A stretch of DNA of 64,000 nt from JAHEFT01 sp963766195 (GCA_963766195.1 CAVXYY010000003.1:1-64000), one strand, 5' to 3'. Shown: positions 1 through 8,944, numbered from the stretch's first letter. Translations and numbers: made by a program. Notes: generated from the sequence alone by a model not told the origin.

Positions 1-1
1 C

Positions 2-673
2 TATGCGGGAAGCTGGGTTCCGGCCCAATCCGCGGTGATTGGCCCGATCGACCGGATTTTTACCCGGATCGGAGCCGGCGATGACCTGGCCCGCGGGCGG
101 TCAACCTTCATGGTCGAAATGTCGGAAACCGCCAATATCCTGCACAACGCCACCGCGAGCAGCCTGGTCCTGATGGACGAAGTCGGGCGCGGCACCAGCA
201 CTTACGACGGGCTGGCACTGGCGTGGGCCTGTGCCGTTCACCTCGCCCGCCGCGTCGGAGCCTACACCCTGTTTGCAACCCATTATTTCGAATTGACCCG
301 GCTCGGGGAAACAGAACCTTCGGTCGCCAACGTGCACCTGCGGGCGGTTGAGCACAAGGACCGCATCGTGTTTCTCCATTCCGTGCAGGATGGGCCGGCC
401 AGCCAGAGCTATGGACTGCAGGTCGCAGCCCTGGCCGGCATCCCGGCGAGCGTTTTGAAGCAGGCCCGGCAGCACCTGGCGCTACTGGAACGGCAGCAAC
501 ACGCCGATGAGCCGCAGATGGGACTGTTTGACCAGGCGGCTTTTGTCGAGCCCGATGAGGTTCCGGATGCGCTCCTGTCCGAAGCGCTGCGGGAAAAACT
601 GGCTGAAATTGATCCGGACACCCTGACACCGCGCGAGGCGCTGGCGCTGTTTTACGAGTTGAAGGATTTGTAG
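2..673 (+). CDS. mutS: DNA mismatch repair protein MutS, C-terminal part (cut by window edge)
   Basis: This is the last 223 codons of MutS, the ATPase that recognises mismatches in post-replicative repair. The reading frame is open from base 2, so the start lies outside the window. The visible part covers the ATPase domain after Walker A. It includes the Walker B/signature segment DEVGRGTSTYDGLALA at roughly residues 59-74, the FATHYFEL segment with the conserved H, and the helix-turn-helix dimerisation region. The tail ends in ELKDL as in many gammaproteobacterial MutS proteins. The stop codon TAG at 671-673 lies inside the left arm of a REP-like palindrome. The next gene, hslR, is convergent. 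Confidence 0.97.
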   Translation, partial: YAGSWVPAQSAVIGPIDRIFTRIGAGDDLARGRSTFMVEMSETANILHNATASSLVLMDEVGRGTSTYDGLALAWACAVHLARRVGAYTLFATHYFELTRLGETEPSVANVHLRAVEHKDRIVFLHSVQDGPASQSYGLQVAALAGIPASVLKQARQHLALLERQQHADEPQMGLFDQAAFVEPDEVPDALLSEALREKLAEIDPDTLTPREALALFYELKDL

Positions 674-732
674 GAGCGGATTCATCCGCGAATAGGTTTT
701 AATGACAATTTCGCGGATGAATCCGCTCCTAC
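670..732. repeat. REP-like palindrome 1 between mutS and hslR
   Basis: Positions 670-692 and 710-732 form a perfect 23-bp inverted repeat (arm begins GTAGGAGCGGATTC) around a 17-base loop. The arms contain the stop codons of both convergent flanking genes: mutS TAG at 671-673 and hslR TAG at 729-731. A second, diverged copy lies at 1129-1193. GTAGGAGCGG palindromes are known as REP elements in pseudomonads and xanthomonads. It could also act as a bidirectional transcription end. Confidence 0.85.
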
Positions 733-1112
733 GAAGACTTGGTGAAACGTACGATCTCGCGGCGCTGCCGTTTGTCGGGCCGGCGTGGACGCTGTTCTTT
801 CGCCTGGTATTCCGCCTTGCGCTGTTCGGCGGCGGCCTCCCGCCCGGCCTGGCTGCCTGCGTCCTCTTCGTATCGCTCCAACGCCAGGGCGGCGGAAACC
901 CGCCGGTCCCCGGTGTCTTTCACGGTAATGGTGTATTCGTCCTCGCCCCGGCGCATGGTCAAACGGTCTTCAATCTCCACGGTTTTCCCGGGCTTCACCC
1001 GGGAACCGTTGAGTTGGACTTTGCCGCCCTTGATCGCGTCCCTGGCCAGCGAACGGGTTTTGAAGAACCGCGCAGCCCAAAGCCACTTGTCGATTCGGAC
1101 TTTTTCGTTCAT
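729..1112 (-). CDS. hslR: Hsp15-type S4-domain RNA-binding heat shock protein
   Basis: This 127-residue basic protein has an S4 RNA-binding domain at its N-terminus (residues about 5-65: RIDKWLWAARFFKTRSLA, then GGKVQLNGSRVKPGKTVE). An Arg/Lys/Glu-rich helical tail follows. The family (Hsp15, HslR) binds stalled 50S subunits that carry nascent chain-tRNA and helps recycle them. Length and domain order match the family. The gene is convergent with mutS, and its stop codon sits in the REP arm. A second REP lies just upstream of the start, separating it from htpG. Neighbouring the htpG chaperone gene fits a heat-shock role, but no heat-shock promoter was seen for hslR itself. Confidence 0.93.
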   Translation of the reverse strand: MNEKVRIDKWLWAARFFKTRSLARDAIKGGKVQLNGSRVKPGKTVEIEDRLTMRRGEDEYTITVKDTGDRRVSAALALERYEEDAGSQAGREAAAEQRKAEYQAKEQRPRRPDKRQRREIVRFTKSS

Positions 1113-1128
1113 GGGTGGATTTTAACCG

Positions 1129-1193
1129 GTAGGAGCGGATTTATTCGCGAAATCTTTTACCAGAAAAATGATCGCGAATGAAATCGCTCCTAC
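1129..1193. repeat. REP-like palindrome 2 between hslR and htpG
   Basis: Positions 1129-1151 and 1171-1193 form an imperfect inverted repeat of the same family as the element at 670-732 (GTAGGAGCGGATT at one end, AATCGCTCCTAC at the other). On the minus strand the last codons of htpG run into this element, so its arms would encode the protein's C-terminal tail and supply the stop. Confidence 0.8.
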
Positions 1194-3086
1194 AATTAAT
1201 GATCATCGCGTTGACGCGCCGCACGAACGCGGCGGGATCATCCAGTGAACCGCCTTCTGACAACAGGGCCTGTTCGAACAGCACCAGCGACAGGTCGGTA
1301 AAGCGCTCCTCGTCAGCTTCGCCTTTCAGCTTTTCCACCAGCGGATGTGCGGGATTCAGTTCCAGCACCGGGCGGCTGTCCGGCACGTCCTGGCCAGCCT
1401 GTTCCAGCAAGCGTTGAAGATGCAGCGCCATTTCCTGGTCACCAAGCACCAGGCAGGAAGCCGAATCCGTCAGGCGTTGGCTGCTGCGCACCGCGCTGAC
1501 CTGCTCACCCAGCGCATCAGTCGATTTTTTTCAGCAGGTCTGCATCAAGGGTTTGGGCTTCGGCAGCTTCGTCATCGGCTTTTTCGTCGGCATCAACCTT
1601 TTTGATCGCACTGAGGTCGATATCGCCCTTGGCCACCGACTTGAAATGCTTGCCGTCGAACTCGGTAAAATAGGCCATCATCCATTCGTCGACCCGGTCC
1701 GACATCAACAGGACTTCGATGCCTTTCTTGCGGAACACTTCCAGGTGCGGGCTGTTGCTTGCGGCCCGGAAGTTTTCAGCCGTGATGTAGTAGATTTCTT
1801 TTTGTCCTTCCGGCATCCGTTCGATGTATCCCGCCAGGTCGACCGTTTGTTTGTCGCCATCACCCACGGTCGAGGCGAAGCGCAGCAGTGGTGCAATACG
1901 ATCGCGGTTGGAGAAGTCCTCCACTACGCCTTCCTTGATTACCGCACCGAATTCACCCCAGAATTTTTGGTACTGGTCAGGATCATCCTTGGCTATTTTT
2001 GCCTATCATGTCGAGACTGCGGCGAATGACGGCCGAGCGAATCTTGCCGGAAAGCTCGTTCTCCTGCAGCAGTTCGCGCGAAACATTCAGCGGAAGGTCA
2101 CCGGAATCCACGACGCCACGCACGAAGCGCAGGTAATGCGGCAGCAATTGCTGTGCAGCATCCATGATGAACACCCGGTTGACATACAGGCGCAGGCCGG
2201 TACGTTCATCCCGTTGCAGCATCAGGTCCATCGGCGCCGATCCCGGGATGTACAACAACGTCGTATAGCTCTGGCTGCCCTCGACCTTGTTATGCGCCCA
2301 ACACATGGCGTCATCAAAATCGTGGGTCAGGTATTTGTAAAACGACTGGTACTCCTCGTCGCTGATTTCTGTTTTCGGCAGCGTCCAGAGCGCGGAAGCC
2401 TTGTTGACGTCCTTCCATTCCGCCGCGTCATCCTCGCCTTTCTCCTTCATCCGGATCGGGAAACCGATGTGGTCGGAATAGCGGCTGATCAATGACTTGA
2501 TGGTCCAGGAGTTGAGAAATTTTTTCTCGGCTTCCTTGAGGTGCAGGACCACCTCGGTGCCGTGTGAAGGCTGCTCGACGGCTTCCAGGGAATACTCCCC
2601 GCCACCGTCAGATTCCCAGCGCACTCCCGCATCGCTGGCCTCCCCCGCTTTGCGGGTTTTGACCGTGACCCGGTCGGCAACGATGAAGGAGGAATAGAAA
2701 CCAACACCGAACTGGCCGATCAGGTGTGCGTCCAGTTTCTGATCACCACTCAGCTGGTCGAGAAAGGCCCGGGTTCCGGATTTCGCAATGGTTCCGATAT
2801 TTTCCATCACGTCTTCACGGTTCATACCGATGCCGTTGTCGCGAATCGTCAGGGTTCCGGCCTCTTCGTCGGACTCAATTTCGATCCGCAGGTCGCTGTC
2901 TCCTTCGTAAACCGCGTCGTCGCCAATGGCCAAAAAGCGCAGGCGATCAAGCGCGTCGGAAGCATTGGAAATCAGTTCCCTGAGAAAAATCTCCTTGTTG
3001 GAGTACAGGGAGTGGATCATCAACTGCAAAACCTGGCGGGTTTCCGCCTGGAATGCATGTGTCTCTACTGTGGGTGTTTTACTCAT
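1141..3086 (-). CDS. htpG: Molecular chaperone HtpG (Hsp90), interrupted by two frameshifts
   Basis: Three consecutive pieces together give an essentially complete bacterial Hsp90. Residues 1-367 (3086 to about 2000) carry the GHKL ATPase with ELISNASDALDRLRF, DNGIGM and IGQFGVGFYSSF. The middle piece (about 1990 to 1530) begins KDDPDQYQKFWGEFGAVIKEG. The C-terminal dimerisation part (about 1525 to 1141) includes QRLTDSASCLV. Each junction needs one base removed: from a T5 run at 1996-2000 and a T7 run at 1525-1531. Both look like homopolymer errors, though a true pseudogene cannot be excluded. The reading frame ends inside REP 2, giving an unusual tail of about 17 residues. A sigma-32-like promoter lies upstream. 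Confidence 0.9.
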
Positions 3087-3117
3087 GACCTGAAAACCTG
3101 TTGTTTGGATGCCCCAC

Positions 3118-3147
3118 TAAATAGGGGTATCCGGACAGGAATCAAGG
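3118..3147 (-). promoter_or_regulatory. Sigma-32-like heat shock promoter of htpG
   Basis: On the minus strand the sequence reads CTTGAT, 13 bases, then CCCCTATTTA, ending about 31 bases before the htpG ATG. This resembles the sigma-32 consensus CTTGAA-N13-17-CCCCATNT. Position and spacing fit an RpoH-driven htpG. Confidence 0.65.
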
Positions 3148-3158
3148 CAGCTAAAAAA

Positions 3159-3184
3159 CAAAACCCGCCGATTGGCGGGTTTTG
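3159..3184 (-). terminator. Rho-independent terminator of the rpsP-rimM-trmD-rplS operon
   Basis: An 11-bp perfect stem (CAAAACCCGCC / GGCGGGTTTTG) has a 4-base loop. On the minus strand it is followed by a T-rich tract (TTTTTTAG). It lies 18 bases past the rplS stop codon. Confidence 0.9.
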
Positions 3185-3201
3185 TCCGGGCCGGATTGAC
3201 C

Positions 3202-3549
3202 TTAACCCAGCTTCTCTTTGATCCTTGCAGACTTGCCTTCACGGTCGCGCAGGTAGTACAGCTTGGCGCGCCGGACGTCGCCGCGCCGCTTGACCGTAAT
3301 GGAATCGATCAGCGGGCTGTGTGTCTGGAACACGCGCTCGACCCCTGTTCCATGTGAAATTTTGCGCACGGTGAACGCCGAGTTGAGCCCACGGTTACGT
3401 ATCGCGATGCAGACACCTTCAAAAGCCTGCAAGCGCTCACGGTCACCTTCTTTAACTTTAACGCTGACGACAATGGTATCGCCCGGTGCAAATTCGGGAA
3501 TATTGTTGTTCAGCTGTTCCGCATTGATTTCGTCGATAATGTTCGTCAT
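3202..3549 (-). CDS. rplS: 50S ribosomal protein L19
   Basis: This 115-residue protein is full length for L19, which sits at the 30S-50S interface. It shows PEFAPGDTIVV near residue 20, the segment REGDRERLQAFEGV-like (here KEGDRERLQAFEGVCIA), and GTGVERVFQTHSPLID. It is the last gene of the operon rpsP-rimM-trmD-rplS, a standard proteobacterial arrangement, and is followed by a strong terminator at 3159-3184. It starts 21 bases after trmD. Confidence 0.98.
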   Translation of the reverse strand: MTNIIDEINAEQLNNNIPEFAPGDTIVVSVKVKEGDRERLQAFEGVCIAIRNRGLNSAFTVRKISHGTGVERVFQTHSPLIDSITVKRRGDVRRAKLYYLRDREGKSARIKEKLG

Positions 3550-3569
3550 TTTCCCAATCCTTAATCAAA

Positions 3570-4322
3570 CTACGTTCCGTGCTCGTCTTTGAACGCAGCG
3601 AGCAATGCTTCCGATTCCGTATCCAAAGCCACCTTTTCCAGCAGCTCCGGCCTTCGCAGCCAGGTTCTTCCCAGTGACTGCTTCCTTCTCCACCGCTCGA
3701 TGGCTCGGTGGTCACCGGATAATAGCACCGGTGGTACCGTCAGGCCCTCAACTTCTTCGGGCCGGGTATAGTGCTGACAATCCAGCACTCCTTCCATGAA
3801 CGAATCCTGTTGCGCTGACTGCTCGTCTCCAAGCACGCCCGGCAGCAGCCTTATCACGGCGTCAATCAGTACCGCTGCGGCGAGTTCTCCACCGCTGAGG
3901 ACGTAATCCCCGATTGACCATTCCTCGTCGATTTCCAGCTCAATCAGCCGTTCATCGATTCCCTCGTAGCGACCGCATACGAGTATCAAGTCTTGTCTTC
4001 TGGCCAGTTCGCGTACTGCGTCCTGATCCAGCGGACGGCCCTGCGGGCTGAGCAGGCTTGCCCTGGGCTTTTCCGTTGCACTCCCGGCCACCCGTGCTTT
4101 CGCGGCCCGGATTGTACTGAGCAGTGGTTCCACCGCCATGACCATCCCGGGACCTCCGCCATACGGCCGGTCATCCACGGTCCGATGCCGGTCAGCGGCA
4201 AAGTCCCGCGGGTTCAGCAGTTCCAGGGTTACCTTGCCTGAACTGATGCCCCGCCCGGTCACGCCCAGGCTAACCAGCGGCGTGAACTCTTCCGGAAAAA
4301 GCGTGATGACCTGGATTCTCAT
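3570..4322 (-). CDS. trmD: tRNA (guanine37-N1)-methyltransferase TrmD
   Basis: This 250-residue SPOUT-class enzyme methylates G37 of tRNAs that read CNN codons and so prevents +1 frameshifting. Visible motifs are the start MRIQVITLFPE, RPYGGGPGMVM near residue 52, LVCGRYEGIDERL, and the trefoil-knot loop IGDYVLSGGELAAAV. Length is typical. The ATG lies 3 bases after the rimM stop, so the pair is probably translationally coupled. All SAM-binding knot elements appear intact. Confidence 0.98.
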   Translation of the reverse strand: MRIQVITLFPEEFTPLVSLGVTGRGISSGKVTLELLNPRDFAADRHRTVDDRPYGGGPGMVMAVEPLLSTIRAAKARVAGSATEKPRASLLSPQGRPLDQDAVRELARRQDLILVCGRYEGIDERLIELEIDEEWSIGDYVLSGGELAAAVLIDAVIRLLPGVLGDEQSAQQDSFMEGVLDCQHYTRPEEVEGLTVPPVLLSGDHRAIERWRRKQSLGRTWLRRPELLEKVALDTESEALLAAFKDEHGT

Positions 4323-4325
4323 TCC

Positions 4326-4841
4326 TCAGAAATCCGGATCCCAGTCAACGACCAGGTAGCCCTCGTCCAGGTTGACGCTTTTTACGTATTGCCCGCGGAC
4401 GAACGGAATCAATCGTTCTCTGTCGCCCTGCACCACCATCACGTCATTCGCGCCGGTGGCAAGCATTCTTTCAATTTTTCCCAGCCCGGTGCCATCAACC
4501 AGTTGAACTGCCAGACCCACCAGGTCTGTCCAGTAAAACTCCGTTTCCGGCAACTCCGGGAACTGGTCGCGGTACACCGCTATGGGCTGGCCGGCCAGGT
4601 TTTCGGCCTGGTCCCGGCTATCCACGTTCTCCAGCAGGGCAATCAGGTGCTTGCCATGCTTTATGCCCTGCTGAATCCTGACCTCTTGACGAGAATCACC
4701 CAGCAACCAGGGCTGATATTCGAATATTTCTTCCCTGGGTTCGGTCAGGGAATGAATCCTGACCCAGCCTTTGACACCATGAACGCCCGAAATCTGTCCG
4801 ACCTGAACGACTTTGCGTTCATCGCCGGTTTCGCCGTTCAT
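4326..4841 (-). CDS. rimM: Ribosome maturation factor RimM
   Basis: This 171-residue protein assists maturation of the 30S head by binding S19. The N-terminal RimM barrel starts VVQVGQISGVHGVKGWVRIHS. A PRC-barrel follows with FYWTDLVGL and the ending VVDWDPDF. An open frame extends about 47 codons further upstream, but that extension overlaps rpsP and does not resemble RimM. The ATG at 4841, 19 bases after rpsP, was therefore chosen. Confidence 0.96.
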   Translation of the reverse strand: MNGETGDERKVVQVGQISGVHGVKGWVRIHSLTEPREEIFEYQPWLLGDSRQEVRIQQGIKHGKHLIALLENVDSRDQAENLAGQPIAVYRDQFPELPETEFYWTDLVGLAVQLVDGTGLGKIERMLATGANDVMVVQGDRERLIPFVRGQYVKSVNLDEGYLVVDWDPDF

Positions 4842-4860
4842 GACACCCCCGCCGGAAGAA

Positions 4861-5112
4861 TCAGGCGGCTGCGGTGCGTGCCTCGGAGACCAGCGATTTG
4901 ACGCGATCCGTGACCTGGGCACCCACGCCCGTCCAGTAGTCAACCCGCTCCAGGTCGAGACGAAGACGCTCTTCCTGGCCACGTGCTACCGGGTTGAAAA
5001 ATCCGAGTCTTTCGATGTTGCGGCCGTCGCGGGAGTTACGGCTATCCGCCACGATAATGTGGTAGAAAGGCTTCTTTTTCGCGCCGCCGCGTGACAATCT
5101 GATTTTAACCAT
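4861..5112 (-). CDS. rpsP: 30S ribosomal protein S16
   Basis: This 83-residue S16 starts MVKIRLSRGGAKKKPFYHI and shows DSRNSRDGRNIERLGFFNP, both diagnostic for the family. It is the first gene of the rpsP-rimM-trmD-rplS operon. A TAAAAT element about 30 bases upstream is a plausible -10, but its -35 is weak. The C-terminus (SEARTAAA) is short, as usual. Confidence 0.98.
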   Translation of the reverse strand: MVKIRLSRGGAKKKPFYHIIVADSRNSRDGRNIERLGFFNPVARGQEERLRLDLERVDYWTGVGAQVTDRVKSLVSEARTAAA

Positions 5113-5183
5113 CTTTATTGAATCCAGTTGAATCCCAGCAAACCGCGCATTTTACCCTTCTTTTGTTCAAAAGAAAACAACAA

Positions 5184-5202
5184 TCCCCGCAATGTGCCGG
5201 GA
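5184..5202 (-). terminator. Probable terminator after the PhoX-like gene
   Basis: Minus-strand stem TCCCGGC / GCGGGGA (one mismatch) with a 5-base loop, followed by a T-rich stretch (TTGTTGTTTTCTTTTG). It lies between the PhoX-like stop codon and rpsP. Confidence 0.5.
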
Positions 5203-5220
5203 ATTTCGCTTTCCTGGTCC

Positions 5221-6639
5221 TCACAGGTAGCCATCCTGCCAGGGGCCGGTAATGGCCAGGGTAATCCCGGGATTGTAGAGGTTGAGGAACATCCAGTTTC
5301 CGTCACGGGAAAAAGAAGCGCCCGCCCATTCACTTTTAAGCGCGGTATCGCCGAGGTTGTGCCCGCCAAAAGTTCCCCGGAGACGGGGATTGATCCGGCA
5401 AAACCGGAAAAATTCACCCTCGCGGGTCAGGCCAGCGACGCTTTGGGCGTCCTTGTCAAGATTAAGACGATCCTCACAAACCACCAGGCTGCCCCGAGGG
5501 CTGACCACGAGGTTATCCGGTCCGGAAAAATAATCATTACCAGGTGACTCGAAAACCAGCCAGATTTTTTCCCGCGACGGGTCGTATTCGAAAATATATC
5601 CCGCCATTGCGGGTCCGCCGGCTTTGGAAGTGAAGTGGATCCGGCCTCCAAAAACCGCACAACCCTCCAGTGCTACGAACGCCGAACCGCCAGCGGCAAG
5701 TCCCTGGCTGACGACGCCGTCACCGTTCGGATATTCCGGCACCAGGCCGGCCGTGGGTTCGGGGATATCAACCCACTGGACATCCATCTCCTGGCCCAGC
5801 ACCAGGGAATCCTTCATTTCCGGATGATCAACCACCTTCATCATTTGCAGGCGGCCACCCCTGGCGAGTTGCCCGGGGACATCCGGAATGAAACGATAGA
5901 AACCGGCATTGGGGCCCGTGTCCTCGGTCTGATAGGCGAAACCGGTCGCCGGATCTATCACAACCGCCTCGTGAAAAAACTGCCCCATGGCCAGGATCGG
6001 CTCGGGCGCGGCAAGGCCATCCGGGGGAACCTCGAAGACGAATCCGTGAGGCCGGTGCGCCATTCCGATATCCCAGTAACGTTGTTTAGCCGGCGGGGAC
6101 AGGTGCGCCATTTCCGGGTTGAACACCGATTCCTCACAGCTCAGCCACGTTCCCCAGGGGGTGACGCCCCCTGCACAATTGTAGAGGGTGCCACCCAGGC
6201 TGACGCGGGAATCTACCAGTACCTCTTTGAGGGTGTCGAATACCAGCGTGGTCGTGCCGCCTGGTGTGGCGTCATAGGCATATTTCGCGTCACCGATCGG
6301 GCCGGAGGCCCCTTGCTGTTCGTGGTTGCGGACCAGTGTGACGCGGCTGCCCTCCTGTCGCACCACGCCCATGCCATCGGCAGATCCGGGCACGATATAG
6401 CCATCGTGCAAAAGCGTGCCGGCCCAGGACAGGGATTTGTATCGGAACCCTGGCGGCAGCTCCAGCAATGGCAGGCCGGTAGCCTCATCATTGACTACGC
6501 CCAACCGGCCCATGGCTTCAGAGATGGACGGTGGCTTGCCGGCCACGCGGTACCTGGTAAAGGCGATCAGACCCAACGAAATGGCGCCGGCTCCAAGCAG
6601 GCTGGATGTCAGGAATTGCCTTCTTGTCGAGCCACTCAC
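5221..6639 (-). CDS. PhoX-family (DUF839) Tat-exported protein
   Basis: This 472-residue protein begins with a twin-arginine signal (STRRQFLTSSLLGAGAISLG, residues about 4-23), so it is probably exported folded to the periplasm. The body resembles the PhoX/DUF839 beta-propeller family, which includes calcium/iron-dependent alkaline phosphatases. Recognisable segments are VRNHEQQG near residue 105, GGTTTLVFD, NCAGGVTPWGTWLSCEE and FEYDPS. The conserved N-CAGG-TPW-TWLSCEE block is typical of that family. Whether it is a phosphatase is inference. It lies alone between ffh and rpsP, 11 bases after the ffh stop. Confidence 0.85.
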   Translation of the reverse strand: MSGSTRRQFLTSSLLGAGAISLGLIAFTRYRVAGKPPSISEAMGRLGVVNDEATGLPLLELPPGFRYKSLSWAGTLLHDGYIVPGSADGMGVVRQEGSRVTLVRNHEQQGASGPIGDAKYAYDATPGGTTTLVFDTLKEVLVDSRVSLGGTLYNCAGGVTPWGTWLSCEESVFNPEMAHLSPPAKQRYWDIGMAHRPHGFVFEVPPDGLAAPEPILAMGQFFHEAVVIDPATGFAYQTEDTGPNAGFYRFIPDVPGQLARGGRLQMMKVVDHPEMKDSLVLGQEMDVQWVDIPEPTAGLVPEYPNGDGVVSQGLAAGGSAFVALEGCAVFGGRIHFTSKAGGPAMAGYIFEYDPSREKIWLVFESPGNDYFSGPDNLVVSPRGSLVVCEDRLNLDKDAQSVAGLTREGEFFRFCRINPRLRGTFGGHNLGDTALKSEWAGASFSRDGNWMFLNLYNPGITLAITGPWQDGYL

Positions 6640-6650
6640 ATGCCGTCACC

Positions 6651-8036
6651 TCAAAAAGGCATTTTACCACCGGGAAACTTTCCGGGAGGCATCTGTCCGC
6701 CCAGCTTACCGACTTTGCGCATCATCCTGGCCATTCCACCCTTGCCCATTTTTTTCATCATTCTCTGCATCTGGGAATGCTGCTTGAGCAAACGGTTAAC
6801 GGCCTGGATTTGTGTGCCGGAGCCCAAAGCGATCCGTTTCTTGCGGGACCCCTTGATGACATCGGGGAAACGCCGCTCCTGCGGGGTCATGGAATTGATG
6901 ATTGCAATCATCTGGCGGGTCTGGTTGTCGTTGACCTGTGATTTGACATGGTCCGGAATATTCCCCATGCCGGGGAGTTTGTCGACGAGGCCACCCAATC
7001 CACCCATGCTCTGCATCTGCTCAAGCTGGGACTTGAAGTCCTCGAGGTCGAAGACCTGTCCGCGGCGGATTTTTTTGACCAGCTTCTCAGCTTCCTGCTG
7101 GTCCACCTTGCGGTGAACTTCCTCGACCAGCGACAGCACGTCGCCCATGCCGAGAATACGCGAAGCCATGCGTTCAGGGTGGAAAGGCTGGAGTGCGTCG
7201 GTCTTCTCGCCTGAACCCAGGAACTTCACCGGTTTGCCGGTGATGTGCCGCACGGAGAGCGCCGCGCCGCCGCGGGCGTCGCCATCGGTCTTGGTCAGCA
7301 CGATACCGGTCAGTGGCAGCGCCTGGTTGAACGCTGCCGCGGTATTCGCCGCATCCTGGCCGGTCATTGCGTCGACCACGAAGAGTGTTTCATGCGGGTT
7401 GATGGCTGCGTGAATTTCACGGATTTCAGCCATCATGTCGTCATCGACGTGCAGCCGACCCGCCGTATCAACCAGCAGCACATCACACATTTGCCGCCGC
7501 GCTTCGGCCATCGCCTCGCGCGCAATCGCTTCCGGCTTCTGGCTGACCGATGAGGGCTGGAAAATGGCGCCGACCTGGCCGGCCAGGGTCTTCAGCTGCT
7601 CGATTGCAGCAGGCCGGTAGACGTCACAACTGACGACCATCACGCGCTTTTTTTGCTGCTCGATCAGCAACCGGGCCAATTTGGCGGTTGTCGTGGTCTT
7701 GCCGGAACCCTGCAAGCCGGCCATCAGTACGGGCACCGGTGGCTGGGCTCTCAGGTCGAGCGCCTCGTTCTCAACGCCCATGATATGAACCAGTTCGTCG
7801 TGAACCAGCTTCACCATGGCCTGGCCCGGCGTCAGGCTTTTCAGAATTTCCTGGCCAAGGGCCTTGTCACGGACTTCCTTGATAAAGGTCTGCACCACCG
7901 GCAGGGCGACGTCGGCTTCCAGCAGTGCAATGCGCACTTCCCGCAGGGTTTCCCTGACGCCATCCTCGGTGAGACGGCCCTTACCCCGCAGTTGCTGCAC
8001 CGTGCGGGACAGGCGCTCGGTCAAATTCTCAAACAT
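6651..8036 (-). CDS. ffh: Signal recognition particle protein Ffh
   Basis: This 461-residue SRP54 GTPase binds 4.5S RNA and signal sequences during co-translational membrane targeting. The N domain is followed by the G domain with GLQGSGKTTTTAKLA at about 106-120, DTAGRLHVD, TKTDGDARGGAALS and GSGEKTDAL. The C-terminal M domain is methionine-rich (MQRMMKKMGKGGMARMMRK). Length is typical. It is transcribed divergently from the CcsA-like gene at 8126, a conserved gammaproteobacterial arrangement. Confidence 0.98.
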   Translation of the reverse strand: MFENLTERLSRTVQQLRGKGRLTEDGVRETLREVRIALLEADVALPVVQTFIKEVRDKALGQEILKSLTPGQAMVKLVHDELVHIMGVENEALDLRAQPPVPVLMAGLQGSGKTTTTAKLARLLIEQQKKRVMVVSCDVYRPAAIEQLKTLAGQVGAIFQPSSVSQKPEAIAREAMAEARRQMCDVLLVDTAGRLHVDDDMMAEIREIHAAINPHETLFVVDAMTGQDAANTAAAFNQALPLTGIVLTKTDGDARGGAALSVRHITGKPVKFLGSGEKTDALQPFHPERMASRILGMGDVLSLVEEVHRKVDQQEAEKLVKKIRRGQVFDLEDFKSQLEQMQSMGGLGGLVDKLPGMGNIPDHVKSQVNDNQTRQMIAIINSMTPQERRFPDVIKGSRKKRIALGSGTQIQAVNRLLKQHSQMQRMMKKMGKGGMARMMRKVGKLGGQMPPGKFPGGKMPF

Positions 8037-8125
8037 GAATTACTCCGAAAGAATGATGTGTAATGTAAACAGCTGATGATTACTCAGGTATTATAGCCTC
8101 AGAATTGTTCGATTACCGGAACGAA

Positions 8126-8941
8126 ATGAGTCACGATTTTCTCTTGATCCTGGCCGCTGCCTGTTACATCGTTGCAGCGCCTCTTCTATATGTTTCAATC
8201 AGGAAGCAGTCCGCGGGCTGGCGAAACGTCTCCCTGGCGTTTGCCATTGTCGGAACACTGGCTCATACAGCTGCCCAGTACAGCCACTGGTTTGGCCACA
8301 ATGTGCCGGATGTAAGCTTGCCGCACCTGCTTTCGCTGTGCGCCCTGGTGGTCATGCTGATACTTATCACCTCGGCTTTATCGCGCCCGGCGCTGTATGC
8401 CGCCGGCCTGGTGGCGCTGCCCATGGCGGCAGGGGTGATGCTGCTGGAATGGATCCTGCCGCAGGGCAATCTGCCGCTGCACGAGGTTTCTGCCGGGATC
8501 GCGATTCACATGATCAGCTCGGTCCTGGCGTTCGGCCTGCTCAGTATCGCCGGTGTTTATGCATTTTTTGTGTTCTTCATCGACCATGTACTGAGGCGCC
8601 ATCATCTCAACCCGCTGGTCAGGTCCCTGCCCCCGCTCGAAGTGCTCGAAGACCTTTTGTTCAAAACGATTGCAGCGGGCTTTGCGTTACTCACGATTTC
8701 CCTGCTTTCCGGGATCATGTTCATAAACGATATTTTTGCCCAGCACCTGGTGCACAAGACCATTCTTTCCATCGCGACCTGGCTGGTGTTTGGCATCCTC
8801 CTGTGGGGCCGCTGGCGGTATGGCTGGCGTGGCAGCCTGGCGGTCAGACTGACCCTGGCCGGCGTCGGACTGTTGATCCTGTCGTACTTCGGCAGCAAGA
8901 TGGTCCTGGAAATGATCCTGGGCAAGAGCTGGCAGTCCTGA
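8126..8941 (+). CDS. CcsA/YpjD-type cytochrome c assembly membrane protein
   Basis: This protein of about 271 residues has eight or so hydrophobic segments. It matches the inner-membrane YpjD/CcsA family usually encoded divergently from ffh. Conserved features include the HEVSAGIAIHMISSVLAFGLLS segment and a paired His later (HKTILS), plausible haem ligands in this family. An upstream TTG at 8105 would add seven residues; the ATG at 8126 was preferred. Its stop is 4 bases before the CNNM transporter start, so the two are probably one transcript. The exact function is not established. Confidence 0.85.
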   Translation: MSHDFLLILAAACYIVAAPLLYVSIRKQSAGWRNVSLAFAIVGTLAHTAAQYSHWFGHNVPDVSLPHLLSLCALVVMLILITSALSRPALYAAGLVALPMAAGVMLLEWILPQGNLPLHEVSAGIAIHMISSVLAFGLLSIAGVYAFFVFFIDHVLRRHHLNPLVRSLPPLEVLEDLLFKTIAAGFALLTISLLSGIMFINDIFAQHLVHKTILSIATWLVFGILLWGRWRYGWRGSLAVRLTLAGVGLLILSYFGSKMVLEMILGKSWQS

Positions 8942-8944
8942 GCG

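Noticed and set aside
1517..3086. Programmed ribosomal frameshifting in htpG at the T/A runs
   Set aside because: HtpG is not known to use recoding, there are two separate sites, and the same kind of break occurs in many unrelated genes here.
4842..4982. Longer RimM with a 47-residue N-terminal extension
   Set aside because: The extension overlaps rpsP out of frame and has no resemblance to RimM, while the internal ATG gives the family start.
5635..7116. Plus-strand open frame of 493 codons opposite the PhoX-like gene and ffh
   Set aside because: It lies antisense to two well-identified genes, and its translation shows no family features and spans their boundary.
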